Assembly: GCA_963799065.1 (NCBI GenBank) | Contig: CAWCVJ010000001.1 | Span: 2,108,001-2,172,000 of the forward strand | DNA length: 64,000 nucleotides | Source: JAJPHW01 sp963799065 | GTDB taxonomy: Bacteria; Acidobacteriota; Terriglobia; Terriglobales; Acidobacteriaceae | Reading direction: 5' to 3' | In this document: in pieces, positions 1 to 8,874 of the stretch | Numbering within the stretch: the first letter of the stretch is position 1 | How the letters are laid out: each line of letters opens with the position of its first letter | Notes under the pieces: generated by a model | Seen by the model: the letters and a program-made list of their open reading frames with translations, nothing else | Database searches by the model: none | Told to the model about the DNA's origin: nothing | Made by a program: the position numbers and the translations under genes

Positions 1-1668
1 AACCGGAGTCGCCGGGATCGTGTACATCTCTACGCCCGCAGACTGGGCCTGATCGCTACCCAGCTTGAAGCCGCCCACCGTCTTCTGTAAATCCATCGCC
101 AGGCTGGAGAGATCCTGACAGGATCGCGCCGATTGCTGCGCCCCATCGCAGGACTGCTTCACCAGTCCTGCGATCTGTACCATATTCCGGTTGATCTCAG
201 CGCTGGCGCTGGCTTGCTCGGTGGCGGCGGTCGCGATGTGCATGATCATTTCACCAACCTCCTCCGACCTCTGGATGATCTTGTTCAACGCTTCGCCTGC
301 CTCGGCGGTGGATTTCACGCCCTGTTGCACCTGCCCGGTACCCAACTCCATGGCGGTGACTGCATTCCTCGTCTCGCTTTGAATGGTTTGGATCATCGAC
401 GCGATTTCTTTGGTCGCCACCGTGGTTCGTTCCGCCAGCTTGCGCACTTCGTCGGCGACAACGGCGAAGCCTCTCCCCTGCTCCCCGGCGCGAGCCGCCT
501 CGATAGCCGCGTTCAAGGCCAACAGGTTCGTCTGGTCTGCAATGTCATCGATGACACCCGCGATGCGACCGATCTGATCCGAACTGCGTCCTAGTTCCTC
601 CATCTTTCGCGCCGTCGCACTGACCGACTCGGCAATCGATCGCATTTTCTCCAAGGTGTCCTGCACGATGGTCCCGCCCAAGCGAGCGGTTTCAGCGGCC
701 TCGCTCGAGGCCTCCGCCGCTTTGTTCGAATTCTCCGATACTTGGGACACCGTGGCCGACATCTCCTGCATCGCGGTGGCGACTTGCGTAGTCTGGTCGC
801 TTTGCGTCTCGGAGCTCTGCGATTGCGCCCGGGCCGATGCGGAAATCTCTTCGCTGGCAGTCGCTACGTGCTCCGCCGCGCCCGCAATCGATTCGATCAG
901 ATGGCGGAAGTTGTTCTTCATGCGGTTTAACGCCATCGCCACCCGCCCGATTTCGTCCTGCGAGCGCACCGGCATGTCCGTGATCCCGAGATTGTTGTCG
1001 GCGACCTCTTCGACCCAGCGCACCATGAGGGAGAGCGGAGACGCGATGGATCGTCCCACGAAAACCGCAATCGTCACGCCCAACAAAAAGCCCCCCAACG
1101 CAAGACCGAAGACGTTCGTTCGCATGCGGGAATGGAGGCTCGTCTGTTGCACCGCGGCTTCCCGCTGGATGGTGCTTTCAAAGAGCACCAGAGCCGCGAC
1201 ATGCTGTTGCAGCGATTTTCGCACGGCGGAGTCTTGCGCATGGAACCCTGTGGCCACTGCCTCTTTGGTTTTGCCGGCCTGCCGGAGTTGAATCTCTTTA
1301 TTCAAGGTCGCCCGATAGGTCAGGTACTCCGCCGCTATTTCAGCCGACAAGCGCTTGCCCTCCTCCAAACGCAGCAGCGGCGTGAGTTCGGTTGCATCCC
1401 TCTGAAACGACAGCCGAGCCTCGCTGTCGCGTTGCAACATCGAATCCGCTCCCCCGAGCAGAAATCCTCGAACGGCGGCACTCTGCGCCTCCAGAGCGGC
1501 GTCGAGACGCTCGGCCAACACGAGCTTACGGGCTGATAGCTCGGATTGATCCAACGCCGCCGATTGCTGCACCATCGATGCGTACGCCACCCAGGCCATC
1601 CCCAGAATGATGCAAAGCAGGCTGCCAAACGCCAAAGCCAGCTTCCATTTGAGACCGATGTTTTTCAT
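1..1668 (-). CDS. Methyl-accepting chemotaxis protein (3' end cut by window edge)
   Basis: Membrane chemoreceptor that passes ligand signals to CheA/CheW. The frame is open from the ATG at 1668 to the window edge (556 codons), so the stop lies outside. Seen: a first membrane helix at about residues 10-32, a helical sensor region of about 150 residues, a second helix at about 184-203, then HAMP and the cytoplasmic signalling hairpin. The hairpin tip is conserved (GEQGRGFAVVADEVRKLAER). AGGAG lies a few bases upstream of the ATG. It sits 123 bases downstream of motB on the same strand, which fits a motility role. The ligand cannot be read from the sequence. Confidence 0.95.
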   Translation of the reverse strand, partial: MKNIGLKWKLALAFGSLLCIILGMAWVAYASMVQQSAALDQSELSARKLVLAERLDAALEAQSAAVRGFLLGGADSMLQRDSEARLSFQRDATELTPLLRLEEGKRLSAEIAAEYLTYRATLNKEIQLRQAGKTKEAVATGFHAQDSAVRKSLQQHVAALVLFESTIQREAAVQQTSLHSRMRTNVFGLALGGFLLGVTIAVFVGRSIASPLSLMVRWVEEVADNNLGITDMPVRSQDEIGRVAMALNRMKNNFRHLIESIAGAAEHVATASEEISASARAQSQSSETQSDQTTQVATAMQEMSATVSQVSENSNKAAEASSEAAETARLGGTIVQDTLEKMRSIAESVSATARKMEELGRSSDQIGRIAGVIDDIADQTNLLALNAAIEAARAGEQGRGFAVVADEVRKLAERTTVATKEIASMIQTIQSETRNAVTAMELGTGQVQQGVKSTAEAGEALNKIIQRSEEVGEMIMHIATAATEQASASAEINRNMVQIAGLVKQSCDGAQQSARSCQDLSSLAMDLQKTVGGFKLGSDQAQSAGVEMYTIPATPV

Positions 1669-1791
1669 GGCAACTCCTATGCGCGGCGGGCGATCCACGA
1701 CAGTGAAAGTAAAGTCGCCTTCCAAGAACTTATCGGCGCGCCGGTAATACAACTTGATTACCGGCTGTACGCGGCAACACTTTGTCCAGAG

Positions 1792-2604
1792 CTACGGCGC
1801 GGCGGGAGGCTTTTTCTCTTCTTGCAGCTCGATGAGGGTTTTCGTTATGGGGTCGGCCGTACCCACGTCTTTGTCATCTTTGCGCATAATGACCACATCG
1901 ACGCGACGATTTTGTACGCGCCCGGCTTCAGTGTCATTGCTGGCAATGGGATGAAACTCGGCGTACCCGCCCGCGGAGAGGCCGATGGGATCGAAATTAT
2001 ATTTTTGAATCAGCAGGCGAATCATTTCGGTGGCGCGCGCCGTCGATAACTCCCAATTTGAGGGATACTGCGCGGTATGAATCGGAATGTTGTCGGTGTG
2101 GCCTTCGATACGGATCGCATACTGCCCCTCGCCCAATAATGTCGCCATGCGGTTAAGCGCGTTTTCCGATTCGGGCCTTAGGCCGGCGGAACCGCTGTCG
2201 AAGAATCCGGCCTCACGCAGGCTGATGATGAGGCCATCGGTGCCGGTGCGCAGCGAAACTTCACCTTGCGCAATCTCAGGCGCCAGTGCCCTCTGCATTT
2301 CTCCCTTTAGCTCAGAGAGTTGCTCGCTTCTGGCCATGGCCAGATCGGGCGTAGGCACGGCTACGGGCTGCAAAATCACTTCCCGGGATAAGAGTGAAAT
2401 TGATTTGTCACTCTTAATGGGTAACGTTCCCATTTGCTCAAATGCAAGCTTAATGGCGGCGGCGAGCTGGGTGACTTTCTTCTTGTCGACTTGCGAAGTG
2501 GCGTACATAACCACGAAGAATGCGAATAGCAGAGTGATGAAGTCCGCGTAGGAGACCAGCCAGCGCTCGTGGCTACCGTGATGTTTTTTTCTTCGGCGTC
2601 TCAT
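1792..2604 (-). CDS. motB: Flagellar motor stator protein MotB
   Basis: Stator subunit that anchors the motor to peptidoglycan and carries the ion-conducting aspartate. The 270-residue protein has a basic N-terminus (MRRRRKKHHG), then the SYADFITLLFAFFVVMYA helix with Asp21 in the position of the conserved proton-binding Asp. An OmpA-like peptidoglycan-binding domain covers about residues 120-245 and includes IEGHTDN. Its start overlaps the motA stop by four bases (2601-2604), so the pair is probably translationally coupled. The length is slightly short for MotB but all expected parts are present. Confidence 0.95.
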   Translation of the reverse strand: MRRRRKKHHGSHERWLVSYADFITLLFAFFVVMYATSQVDKKKVTQLAAAIKLAFEQMGTLPIKSDKSISLLSREVILQPVAVPTPDLAMARSEQLSELKGEMQRALAPEIAQGEVSLRTGTDGLIISLREAGFFDSGSAGLRPESENALNRMATLLGEGQYAIRIEGHTDNIPIHTAQYPSNWELSTARATEMIRLLIQKYNFDPIGLSAGGYAEFHPIASNDTEAGRVQNRRVDVVIMRKDDKDVGTADPITKTLIELQEEKKPPAAP

Positions 2605-3389
2605 CGGGCATATTCCTTCTCGCGTTCCGCAGGCTGCTCTTTCTTGCGATCCACAAGAAAAGATGCGAGCCGGCTTTCTAACATCCGCGGATTGGTGCCC
2701 TCGAGAATGGCCACGATTCCCTCGAGAACCATCTCGCGAACGGTCTGGGCTTCTCGAATGCGAATGCGCAGCTTACCCGCAGAAGGCAGAAGGATCAGAT
2801 TCGCCGCGCCTACGCCGTAAAGAGTCGCGACAAAGGCGACCGCGATCCCCCGTCCGACTTCATCGATCTTGTCCAAATGCTGCATGACTTGAATCAGACC
2901 CATGACCGCGCCAATGATGCCGATCGTGGGCGCGAATCCTCCTGCGGCTTCGAACACCTGTGGCACCTGTTCTTCGTCTTCGGCAAGGTTGTCGACCTCC
3001 ATCTCCATGATTTTGCGCAGTTCTTGCGGCTCGGTTCCGTCGACCGCAAGCATGAGGGATTTCTTGAGGAAGGGATCGGCGATGGCGTTCAGATTGGAGT
3101 CGAGAGAGATAATGCCCTCGCGGCGCGCCTGATGAGCAAACCGCACCAGGGTTTGCAACATTCCTTTGGCATCTTGGCGGGGCTCGAATAAAACATGCAC
3201 GGATCGCCGCAGCGCGGCAAAGATGATGCGCAAGGGAAACTGAACCATGACCGCGCCAGCGGTGCCTCCGAGTACGATCATGGCGGCGGTGGGTTGCATG
3301 ATTTGCGATAACTTGCCGCCCTCGAGCAGCAAGCCACCGACAATTCCGCCCAGCGCCAGAAGAATCCCGATCCAGCTAGCCTTGTCCAC
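2601..3389 (-). CDS. motA: Flagellar motor stator protein MotA
   Basis: Partner of MotB in the stator ion channel. About 262 residues with four predicted membrane helices; the third-helix region GGFAPTIGIIGAVMGL holds the conserved proline. The reading frame extends upstream to 3503, but I choose the GTG at 3389 (VDKASWIGILL): it has AGAAGG just before it and begins right at the first membrane helix as family members do. With this start it overlaps the end of flbD by 14 bases, which suggests coupled translation in a flbD-motA-motB unit. Confidence 0.92.
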   Translation of the reverse strand: MDKASWIGILLALGGIVGGLLLEGGKLSQIMQPTAAMIVLGGTAGAVMVQFPLRIIFAALRRSVHVLFEPRQDAKGMLQTLVRFAHQARREGIISLDSNLNAIADPFLKKSLMLAVDGTEPQELRKIMEMEVDNLAEDEEQVPQVFEAAGGFAPTIGIIGAVMGLIQVMQHLDKIDEVGRGIAVAFVATLYGVGAANLILLPSAGKLRIRIREAQTVREMVLEGIVAILEGTNPRMLESRLASFLVDRKKEQPAEREKEYAR

Positions 3390-3684
3390 GGCATCCTTCT
3401 TTATTTTTTTCGCGTAAGACCGCGGTCGCGCCGCGATAAGCGTCGGCGTCTTCGCTTTCGGTGTCGGGCGAAACGCCAATCGCGCCACCGCTCGGGAACC
3501 CACCCTGCAACAGTTCGCGGCGGAACGCGATGACCAGGCGCACGATCTGTTGCGCGCTCTCCCGCACCAGAAGTTTTTCTCCGTTGACCAGGGTCACGAT
3601 GGTGTCGGGGGATTGCTCGACCAGGGCGATCAGGCTGGAGTTGACGATAAAGACGCTCTTATTCAAGCGGGTCAGTTGGATCAT
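3376..3684 (-). CDS. flbD: FlbD family flagellar protein
   Basis: Small protein usually found next to motA/motB in flagellar operons; its biochemical role is not settled. The N-terminal 60 residues match the family pattern (MIQLTRLNKSVFIVNS, then a VNGEKLLVRES segment). The protein is 102 residues, longer than the usual 60-75, with a charged C-terminal tail that overlaps the motA start. It is the first gene of the leftward motility unit, divergent from flagellin with about 300 bases between them. No convincing Shine-Dalgarno is seen before the ATG at 3684. Confidence 0.88.
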   Translation of the reverse strand: MIQLTRLNKSVFIVNSSLIALVEQSPDTIVTLVNGEKLLVRESAQQIVRLVIAFRRELLQGGFPSGGAIGVSPDTESEDADAYRGATAVLREKNKEGCRGQG

Positions 3685-3823
3685 GTTGGGCGTAAATGCG
3701 AAACAGAGTATTTCTCCAGGGCGAAACCTGCCCTAAGGAGAACATCGTCCAAGCATTGGGAAAGGCGAGGCGCAGGGTTGGGGAAGCGGTTACGAAGGTG
3801 TGGGAATTTCACCTATTGGTCGC

Positions 3824-3850
3824 TCAAGTGCCAGTCCGGGTCGCCGATGT
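3824..3850 (+). promoter_or_regulatory. Sigma-28 (FliA) type promoter for flagellin
   Basis: TCAAGTGC at 3824-3831 and GCCGATGT at 3843-3850 with exactly 11 bases between. This fits the flagellar sigma-28 consensus TAAAGTTT-N11-GCCGATAA, best in the -10 half. It lies 141 bases upstream of the flagellin ATG, in the 307-base divergent gap, and predicts a 5' leader of about 137 bases. The leader ends in AAGGAG at 3978-3983. Confidence 0.7.
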
Positions 3851-3991
3851 GACGTGTAGCAAGTAATTACGCACGGGAAAGGAACGGGCGCGTGCCTTCC
3901 GCGGTTCGCATCGCAGAGAAGAGTTCCCCGGGAAGAACTTAAAGCAACGCAGCAGTTGCATCGTTACTAACTCATTCAAGGAGTCACTACC

Positions 3992-6016
3992 ATGGCACTT
4001 ACAATTCTCAATAACATCGCGGCGATCGCTGCGGAAAATCAGCTGAACATCACCAGCAACAACCTGACCTCAACCCTGGAGCAGCTGTCTTCCGGTTCGC
4101 GCATCAATAGCGGCGCGGACGATCCCGCCGGTCTGGCCATCGCCAACGGTCTGGCCGCAAACATCGCCGCGCTTACGCAGTCCTCCAGCAACGCCACCGA
4201 CGGCGTGGGGGAATTGCAAGTCGCCGATGGCGCTCTATCGCAAGTCACCACGCTCCTGAATCGGGCGGTTACGCTGGCTACGGAATCGGCCACCGGCACC
4301 GTATCGAATTCGCAGCGTACCGCGCTGGACTCCGAATATCAATCGATCAAGTCGGAAATCGACAGTATCGGTTCCAGCACCAACTTCAATGGCGGACAGG
4401 TATTCACCGCAAACACTCTGAATGTGTTCTTAAGCGATGGCAGCGCCACCGGCAGCAGCACGATTGGCGTGTCGACGGGTTTATTGTCTTCCAACAACCT
4501 GGATTTGGGAGGCGCAGTCGCTTCCACCGGCACCCTGGCTCAAGCCGCAGGTTCCGCTGCGGTTGCGGCCTCCGACCTGCTTACCGGTGCGAACCCGACG
4601 AACTCACTCGCTGGAACGGATACACTGACCGCCGCCGCAGGAACTCCGATTGTCACCGGCAACACAGCCACCGTCGGTGGAACGGTATATACCTTTGTGA
4701 CCACCGCGGCAAACTTCACTGGAGCAGCCAATCAGGTTGCCATCGGGGGCAGTAACGGCCAGGCGCTTATCAACCTTGCCGGCGCCATCAATAACACCAG
4801 TGGTGGTGCGGGAGTTGAATTCTCGGGCGTCACCGCGGCCAATGCCAGCGCGACGGCAGCCGTCACAACCTCTGGCAACTCGGGAGTTATCACACTAACC
4901 TCGAATGTCAATGGAACGGCCGGAAACGCCACCACGGTAACGGCGAGTGTAGGATTGACGGCGGCAACCGCAACTCTTGCGGGGGGAACTGCCGGCAGCA
5001 CGGTCGCGGTCGGCGGCAAGACCTACACCTTCGTAGCTGCCTTGAGCAGCCTTCCGACTGCGAATGAAGTACTTGGCGGAAGTACTACAGGCACGGGCGT
5101 CGAAGCGACGGCTCTGTCGAACCTGGTGCTTGCAGTCAACCAGGGCACTGGTTCCGGAACGAACTACGGCACAGGAACTACGCAAAACACGCTGGTTTCG
5201 GCGGGAGCGAGCTCCGGCACCACGGTCCTTTTCACAGCCGATGCCACTGGTACCACCGGAAACACGATTACCGCAACCTCCACCGGTGGCGGCACATTTG
5301 CCACGCCGGATCTCGCCGGCGGCCTCAATGCTGGAATCGCTCCGTCAGCCGCGGCAGGCGACAGTGTGACGGCTGGGACGCAGACCTACAACTTCGTGGC
5401 CGCGCTCACCAGCCCGACCGCGAATCAGGTTCAGGTCCTGGTAGGAGCCACGGAAGCGGCCAGTTTGCAGAACCTGGCAAATGCCGTCAACGGAGGCTCC
5501 GGCGCCGGCCAAAGCTACGCGTACGGAAGTAGCGCAGTCGCGAACACGTTAGTTACAGCTGCGGCAGGGACCAATGCAACCACCGGGTTAAATCAGGTGT
5601 TATTCACCGCGTTGGCCAAGGGCACAGTCGGCAACAACATCGCGTCTTCATCGGCCGGATCGGGAGCCAACAGTTTTTCGGGTTCGCTCCTGACTGGAGG
5701 GGCGGCGGGTTCGGTCAACGATTTGTTGACCCAAACCGATGCACAATCGGCGTTGTCGCTGATCGACGGCGCGGTTGCCGCCGTGGCTGCTTTACGTGGA
5801 ACCATCGGCTCAACCGTCAACCGCTTGCAGAGCGCTTCCAATGTCATCAACAACCAGACCCAAAACTTGGCCGGTGCTGAAAACGACGTCACCGCTGCGG
5901 ATATTCCGACGGCCGTTGCCCACTTGACCCAGTTTTCAATTCTGGAGCAGACCGGTATATCCGCGCTGTCCCAGGCAAACCAGCAACAACAACTGGTGCT
6001 GAAACTGTTGCAGTAG
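3992..6016 (+). CDS. fliC: Flagellin with enlarged repeat-containing central region
   Basis: Filament subunit, exported and polymerised outside the cell. The 674-residue protein has canonical D0/D1 ends: the N-terminus (NNLTSTLEQLSSGSRINSG, DDPAGLAIAN) and a C-terminus (about 580-674) with SALSLIDGAVAAVAALRG and AENDVTAADI. The middle, about residues 190-575, is rich in Gly, Ala, Thr and Ser and holds three diverged copies of a unit of about 115 residues. Typical flagellins have 270-500 residues, so the surface domain is large. It starts at an ATG with AAGGAG and follows a sigma-28-like promoter. A strong hairpin follows the stop. Confidence 0.95.
   Translation: MALTILNNIAAIAAENQLNITSNNLTSTLEQLSSGSRINSGADDPAGLAIANGLAANIAALTQSSSNATDGVGELQVADGALSQVTTLLNRAVTLATESATGTVSNSQRTALDSEYQSIKSEIDSIGSSTNFNGGQVFTANTLNVFLSDGSATGSSTIGVSTGLLSSNNLDLGGAVASTGTLAQAAGSAAVAASDLLTGANPTNSLAGTDTLTAAAGTPIVTGNTATVGGTVYTFVTTAANFTGAANQVAIGGSNGQALINLAGAINNTSGGAGVEFSGVTAANASATAAVTTSGNSGVITLTSNVNGTAGNATTVTASVGLTAATATLAGGTAGSTVAVGGKTYTFVAALSSLPTANEVLGGSTTGTGVEATALSNLVLAVNQGTGSGTNYGTGTTQNTLVSAGASSGTTVLFTADATGTTGNTITATSTGGGTFATPDLAGGLNAGIAPSAAAGDSVTAGTQTYNFVAALTSPTANQVQVLVGATEAASLQNLANAVNGGSGAGQSYAYGSSAVANTLVTAAAGTNATTGLNQVLFTALAKGTVGNNIASSSAGSGANSFSGSLLTGGAAGSVNDLLTQTDAQSALSLIDGAVAAVAALRGTIGSTVNRLQSASNVINNQTQNLAGAENDVTAADIPTAVAHLTQFSILEQTGISALSQANQQQQLVLKLLQ
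4660..5710 (+). repeat. Three tandem ~115-residue repeats inside flagellin
   Basis: Protein-level repeats in the flagellin variable region. Each starts near a (V/A)GGxxYTFV-like strand, whose anchors fall near bases 4684, 5021 and 5384 (about 112 and 121 residues apart). The strand is followed by AN(Q/E)V, a helix-like LxNLxxAxN segment, a Gly/Tyr-rich turn, and a GTxGNxI segment. Copies 2 and 3 are most alike (TYTFVAALSS versus TYNFVAALTS). At the DNA level they are clearly diverged, so this is not a recent duplication. Confidence 0.75.
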
Positions 6017-6029
6017 TCTAGAACACTTT

Positions 6030-6061
6030 CGCCGGGGAGGCGCTGAATCGCCTTCCCGGCG
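6030..6061 (+). terminator. Hairpin terminator or attenuator after flagellin
   Basis: A 13-base stem with one mismatch/wobble (6030-6042 pairing with 6049-6061, loop CTGAAT) directly after the flagellin stop, followed by GAATTT. The U-run is weak. It could limit read-through so that flagellin mRNA exceeds flaG-fliD mRNA. Confidence 0.6.
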
Positions 6062-6090
6062 GAATTTCCAACTCGTGCATGGAGCATGCT

Positions 6091-6501
6091 ATGAGCATTG
6101 CACCGGTACAAAGTTTGTCCTCGTCAGGCCGCGAACCATTCGACCGCCCAAGTGTGCCTTCAGGCAAGAAATCCAGTCGTGCGGCGTCGGATGCGCCGGC
6201 AAGCGCGGGGCAAGCCGCTTCGGACTCCAAGGCTGGGCTAAAGATCGTGGCCGCTACGTCGACCTACGAATTGCCTTCCGATGTGGTGGAGTTGCATGAG
6301 GATCCCGATTTGAAGGGCCAAGTCGTCATTCAATATCTGGATCAGTCTAAGAACGTGATCCTGCAAGTACCCAGCGCTCAGGAACTGGATTTCGAGCGCG
6401 GCATCGCCCAGGAATTTGACAAAGCGGCGAAAGTTCAGCAAAGCGAACGCGCGGCCGCAACCGCTGCCGCCCGCGAAGGAGATACAACTCATGGGGATTA
6501 G
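6091..6501 (+). CDS. flaG: FlaG-like flagellar protein
   Basis: Small protein between flagellin and the cap protein, the usual position of FlaG, which affects filament length in other bacteria. The 136-residue product has a disordered Ser/Ala/Pro-rich first half. The second half has the FlaG-like pattern: strand (VVIQYLDQSKNVILQVPSAQE) then a charged helix. I choose the ATG at 6091 (MSIAPVQ) because GGAG lies six bases before it; an ATG at 6079 in the same frame is possible. The 3' end overlaps fliD by 11 bases. Assignment rests mainly on context and the short C-terminal pattern. Confidence 0.7.
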   Translation: MSIAPVQSLSSSGREPFDRPSVPSGKKSSRAASDAPASAGQAASDSKAGLKIVAATSTYELPSDVVELHEDPDLKGQVVIQYLDQSKNVILQVPSAQELDFERGIAQEFDKAAKVQQSERAAATAAAREGDTTHGD

Positions 6502-7939
6502 CTTCAATACCGCCACTCTTTTGAATGGCAATGGCATCAACATCAGCAGCGTCGTGAGCGAGATTCAGACTGAGCAGAGCGGACAACTGACCGCCTGGCA
6601 GTCGGACGTGACTTCCCTGCAAACCCAAGCCACGGCCTTGACCGGGATCAACACAGATTTATCCAATCTGGCCAGCGCCGTGAGCGGACTCTCCAGCCAG
6701 GCTTTGTCGGCAGTGGACGCCGCCTCGTCGGAATCTGCGATTGTAAGTGCCACCGCGCAGAGCGGCGCGGCGGTCGGGAACTACAGCGTGATCGTCAACA
6801 CCCTGGCCACGACCGGCACTCTCTACACCGACTCCACCGCCAATGCGACGACGTCGATTCTGCCCGCCGGCCAGACCAGTGGCGACCTTCAGTTCCAGAT
6901 CGGAGGCAGCGGGGGAACCACGGCAAACGTTGCCATCACCGCCGGCAGCAACGACACGCTCACCACGCTTGCGGCTTCCATCAATGCGCAAAGCGTCACG
7001 AACAAATGGGGAGTCACCGCCACGGTCGTCACCGACGCAACCGGCTCGCGTCTGGCAATCAATAGCCAGGCCACCGGAGCCTCGGGCGCACTCGCCATTA
7101 CGAACAACAGCACCAGCCTTAGCTTTGAGCCGCCCGTGGGCGGAACCAATGCCGAGTTTTCGATCAACGGCATCCCCTACGCAAGCACCGACAACACGGT
7201 AACCACGGCGATTCCAGATGTGACGCTAAATCTCACCAGTGCGGATTCTGCAACTCCGGTCACCATCAGCGTCGCGCCCGACACCACTTCCGTCAGCAAC
7301 TCCATCAACAATTTTGTGACGGAGTACAACACCGTCGTCGGGGACCTGAACGCCCAGTTCGCCGTCAATCCCACGACCAACTCGCAGGGGGTGGTAGGCT
7401 CCGATTCTGCCTTGCGCAGCCTACAATCCAGCCTCGGCACGGACGTTGCGTATGCCACCTCCGATTCGCTTTCCACCAGCAGTGGCATCAACAGCCTGGC
7501 CTCGCTGGGAATCACTCAGAACAATGACGGCACACTGAGCGTAAACACCTCGACCCTCAAAAGCGCGCTCAGCACGAACCCGGCCGCGGTGCAGAATTTC
7601 TTCACGAACTCGAATGTGGCTGGCTTCGCCGACAAATTCAATGCCGACCTCACCAATCTCACCGACCCCGCGAGAGGCATTCTCTACGAGGATCTGGCCA
7701 CCAATCAGACCCAGCAAACCGGACTGAACAGCGAAATCTCCAATTTCCAGACCAATCTGGCTTCGCAAAAAACGCAATTGACCGCGCAATTCAGTCAGGT
7801 CAACGCAAGCCTGGAGGAATATCCCTTTCTACTGTCGGAAGTCACCCAGGAGCTGGCGTCGATCTCTTCCACTTCGACCACACCTGTCTCCACGGTGAAC
7901 ACAAACACGACGCCAGCGACCGGCCAGGCTACCAGCTAA
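6491..7939 (+). CDS. fliD: Flagellar hook-associated protein 2 (filament cap FliD)
   Basis: Cap protein that folds and inserts flagellin monomers at the filament tip. The 482-residue product opens with the FliD_N pattern (a GINISSVVSEIQTEQ-like stretch), has a Thr/Ser/Ala-rich middle, and ends in a helical FliD_C region (SVSNSINNFVTEYNTVV, then the SEISNFQTNLASQKTQL coiled part). The start at 6491 (MGISFNTA) is supported by AAGGAG at 6476-6481; the frame runs further upstream without a better site. It is followed 18 bases later by fliS. Confidence 0.93.
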   Translation: MGISFNTATLLNGNGINISSVVSEIQTEQSGQLTAWQSDVTSLQTQATALTGINTDLSNLASAVSGLSSQALSAVDAASSESAIVSATAQSGAAVGNYSVIVNTLATTGTLYTDSTANATTSILPAGQTSGDLQFQIGGSGGTTANVAITAGSNDTLTTLAASINAQSVTNKWGVTATVVTDATGSRLAINSQATGASGALAITNNSTSLSFEPPVGGTNAEFSINGIPYASTDNTVTTAIPDVTLNLTSADSATPVTISVAPDTTSVSNSINNFVTEYNTVVGDLNAQFAVNPTTNSQGVVGSDSALRSLQSSLGTDVAYATSDSLSTSSGINSLASLGITQNNDGTLSVNTSTLKSALSTNPAAVQNFFTNSNVAGFADKFNADLTNLTDPARGILYEDLATNQTQQTGLNSEISNFQTNLASQKTQLTAQFSQVNASLEEYPFLLSEVTQELASISSTSTTPVSTVNTNTTPATGQATS

Positions 7940-7957
7940 ATTGAAAGGCGCACGTTT

Positions 7958-8449
7958 ATGAATGGTCAGCAATCGTACCGTGAAGCGGCAGTGAAGGTCG
8001 CAAGCCCAGTCGAACTTGTGGTAAGGCTTTACGAACAGATGGTCGAAGACCTCCGCCAGGTCGCCATCGCGATCGCACGGAAAGATATCGAACTGCGCAG
8101 CAATCGCATCAAACACGCGATCATCGTCGTCGGACATCTACAATCGTCTTTGAACTTCGATTTGGGGGGAGCGGTTGCGAAGGATCTCGACACCTTCTAC
8201 AACACTCTGCGCGATAACCTGGTCGCGCTGCAATTTCAACCCTCCCACCGCGGAGTCGCTCAACTCATCACCGATGTGCTGGCCGTGCGCGCCGCCTGGG
8301 TCGAGGTGGAGCGCGCCGAGCGAAACGCCGCCGAGACGCCTGTGCGGAAAGTCGATTTTCGAAATCGACGCCGCCGCGGACGTTCTTGCGCCGCCGTCGC
8401 GCATGGACTGGAACGGATGATGAATATAAGGACCATCGATCATCGATGA
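7958..8449 (+). CDS. fliS: Flagellin export chaperone FliS
   Basis: Cytoplasmic chaperone that binds the C-terminus of flagellin before export. The first 130 residues match FliS: YREAAVKVASPVELVVRLYEQ and a four-helix pattern ending in LxxLRxxW-like AVRAAWVEVE. The protein is 163 residues against the usual 120-140 because of a basic, Arg-rich tail (FRNRRRRGRS). Its TGA stop overlaps the next start as ATGA, so the next gene is probably coupled. Confidence 0.92.
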   Translation: MNGQQSYREAAVKVASPVELVVRLYEQMVEDLRQVAIAIARKDIELRSNRIKHAIIVVGHLQSSLNFDLGGAVAKDLDTFYNTLRDNLVALQFQPSHRGVAQLITDVLAVRAAWVEVERAERNAAETPVRKVDFRNRRRRGRSCAAVAHGLERMMNIRTIDHR

Positions 8450-8805
8450 CGCCACAAGAAGCGCTTCCCGCCCTATGCCAGATCAACGAAATTCTGCGTT
8501 CGGAGTTGCTTCGGCTTCAGCCTGAGCGTTTACTGACCTCGGCCATTCACCCCGACGATTTCTCCAATCTGCGCCGCCAGGTTGCCGCTGCCGCCCGATG
8601 CCTGCAACTGCTGCCGTCGCTCACCGACGCAGTGGGCGAAGTCGAGAGCGAGATGCTCGAATATAAGCGCGTCCTGGAAGAGTTGTACCGATTTCTGCCC
8701 GACATCCACGCCCGCCTGCTCGCCGAACGAACCCGTCTGCAAATCGCTTTGAGCCACAAAACCGCCGCCGCCAAATGGGCGGCAGCCTCGGCCGGAAGCT
8801 CATAA
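8446..8805 (+). CDS. Helical small protein, possible FliT/FlgN-type export chaperone
   Basis: Not recognised by sequence. The 119-residue product (MTPQEALPALCQIN) is predicted almost wholly helical, acidic and leucine-rich, with a basic Ala-rich tail. The start at 8446 overlaps the fliS stop by four bases (ATGA); the frame continues upstream inside fliS but the coupled start is more natural. Its position just after fliS is where FliT, the FliD chaperone, often lies, and size and helicity fit a FliT- or FlgN-like chaperone. That role is inference from context only. Confidence 0.6.
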   Translation: MTPQEALPALCQINEILRSELLRLQPERLLTSAIHPDDFSNLRRQVAAAARCLQLLPSLTDAVGEVESEMLEYKRVLEELYRFLPDIHARLLAERTRLQIALSHKTAAAKWAAASAGSS

Positions 8806-8817
8806 CGTGCATTTAGG

Positions 8818-8846
8818 TTGTGCGCCACGGTAGACTGTGGTATTGT
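8818..8846 (+). promoter_or_regulatory. Candidate sigma-70 type promoter
   Basis: TTGTGC (8818-8823), 17-base spacer, TATTGT (8841-8846), placing a transcription start about 22 bases before the GTG at 8875. It would let the small coiled-coil gene be made apart from the fliD-fliS unit. Confidence 0.45.
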
Positions 8847-8874
8847 TTCGCGTTTACCCGAAGTGGAGGGCTTG

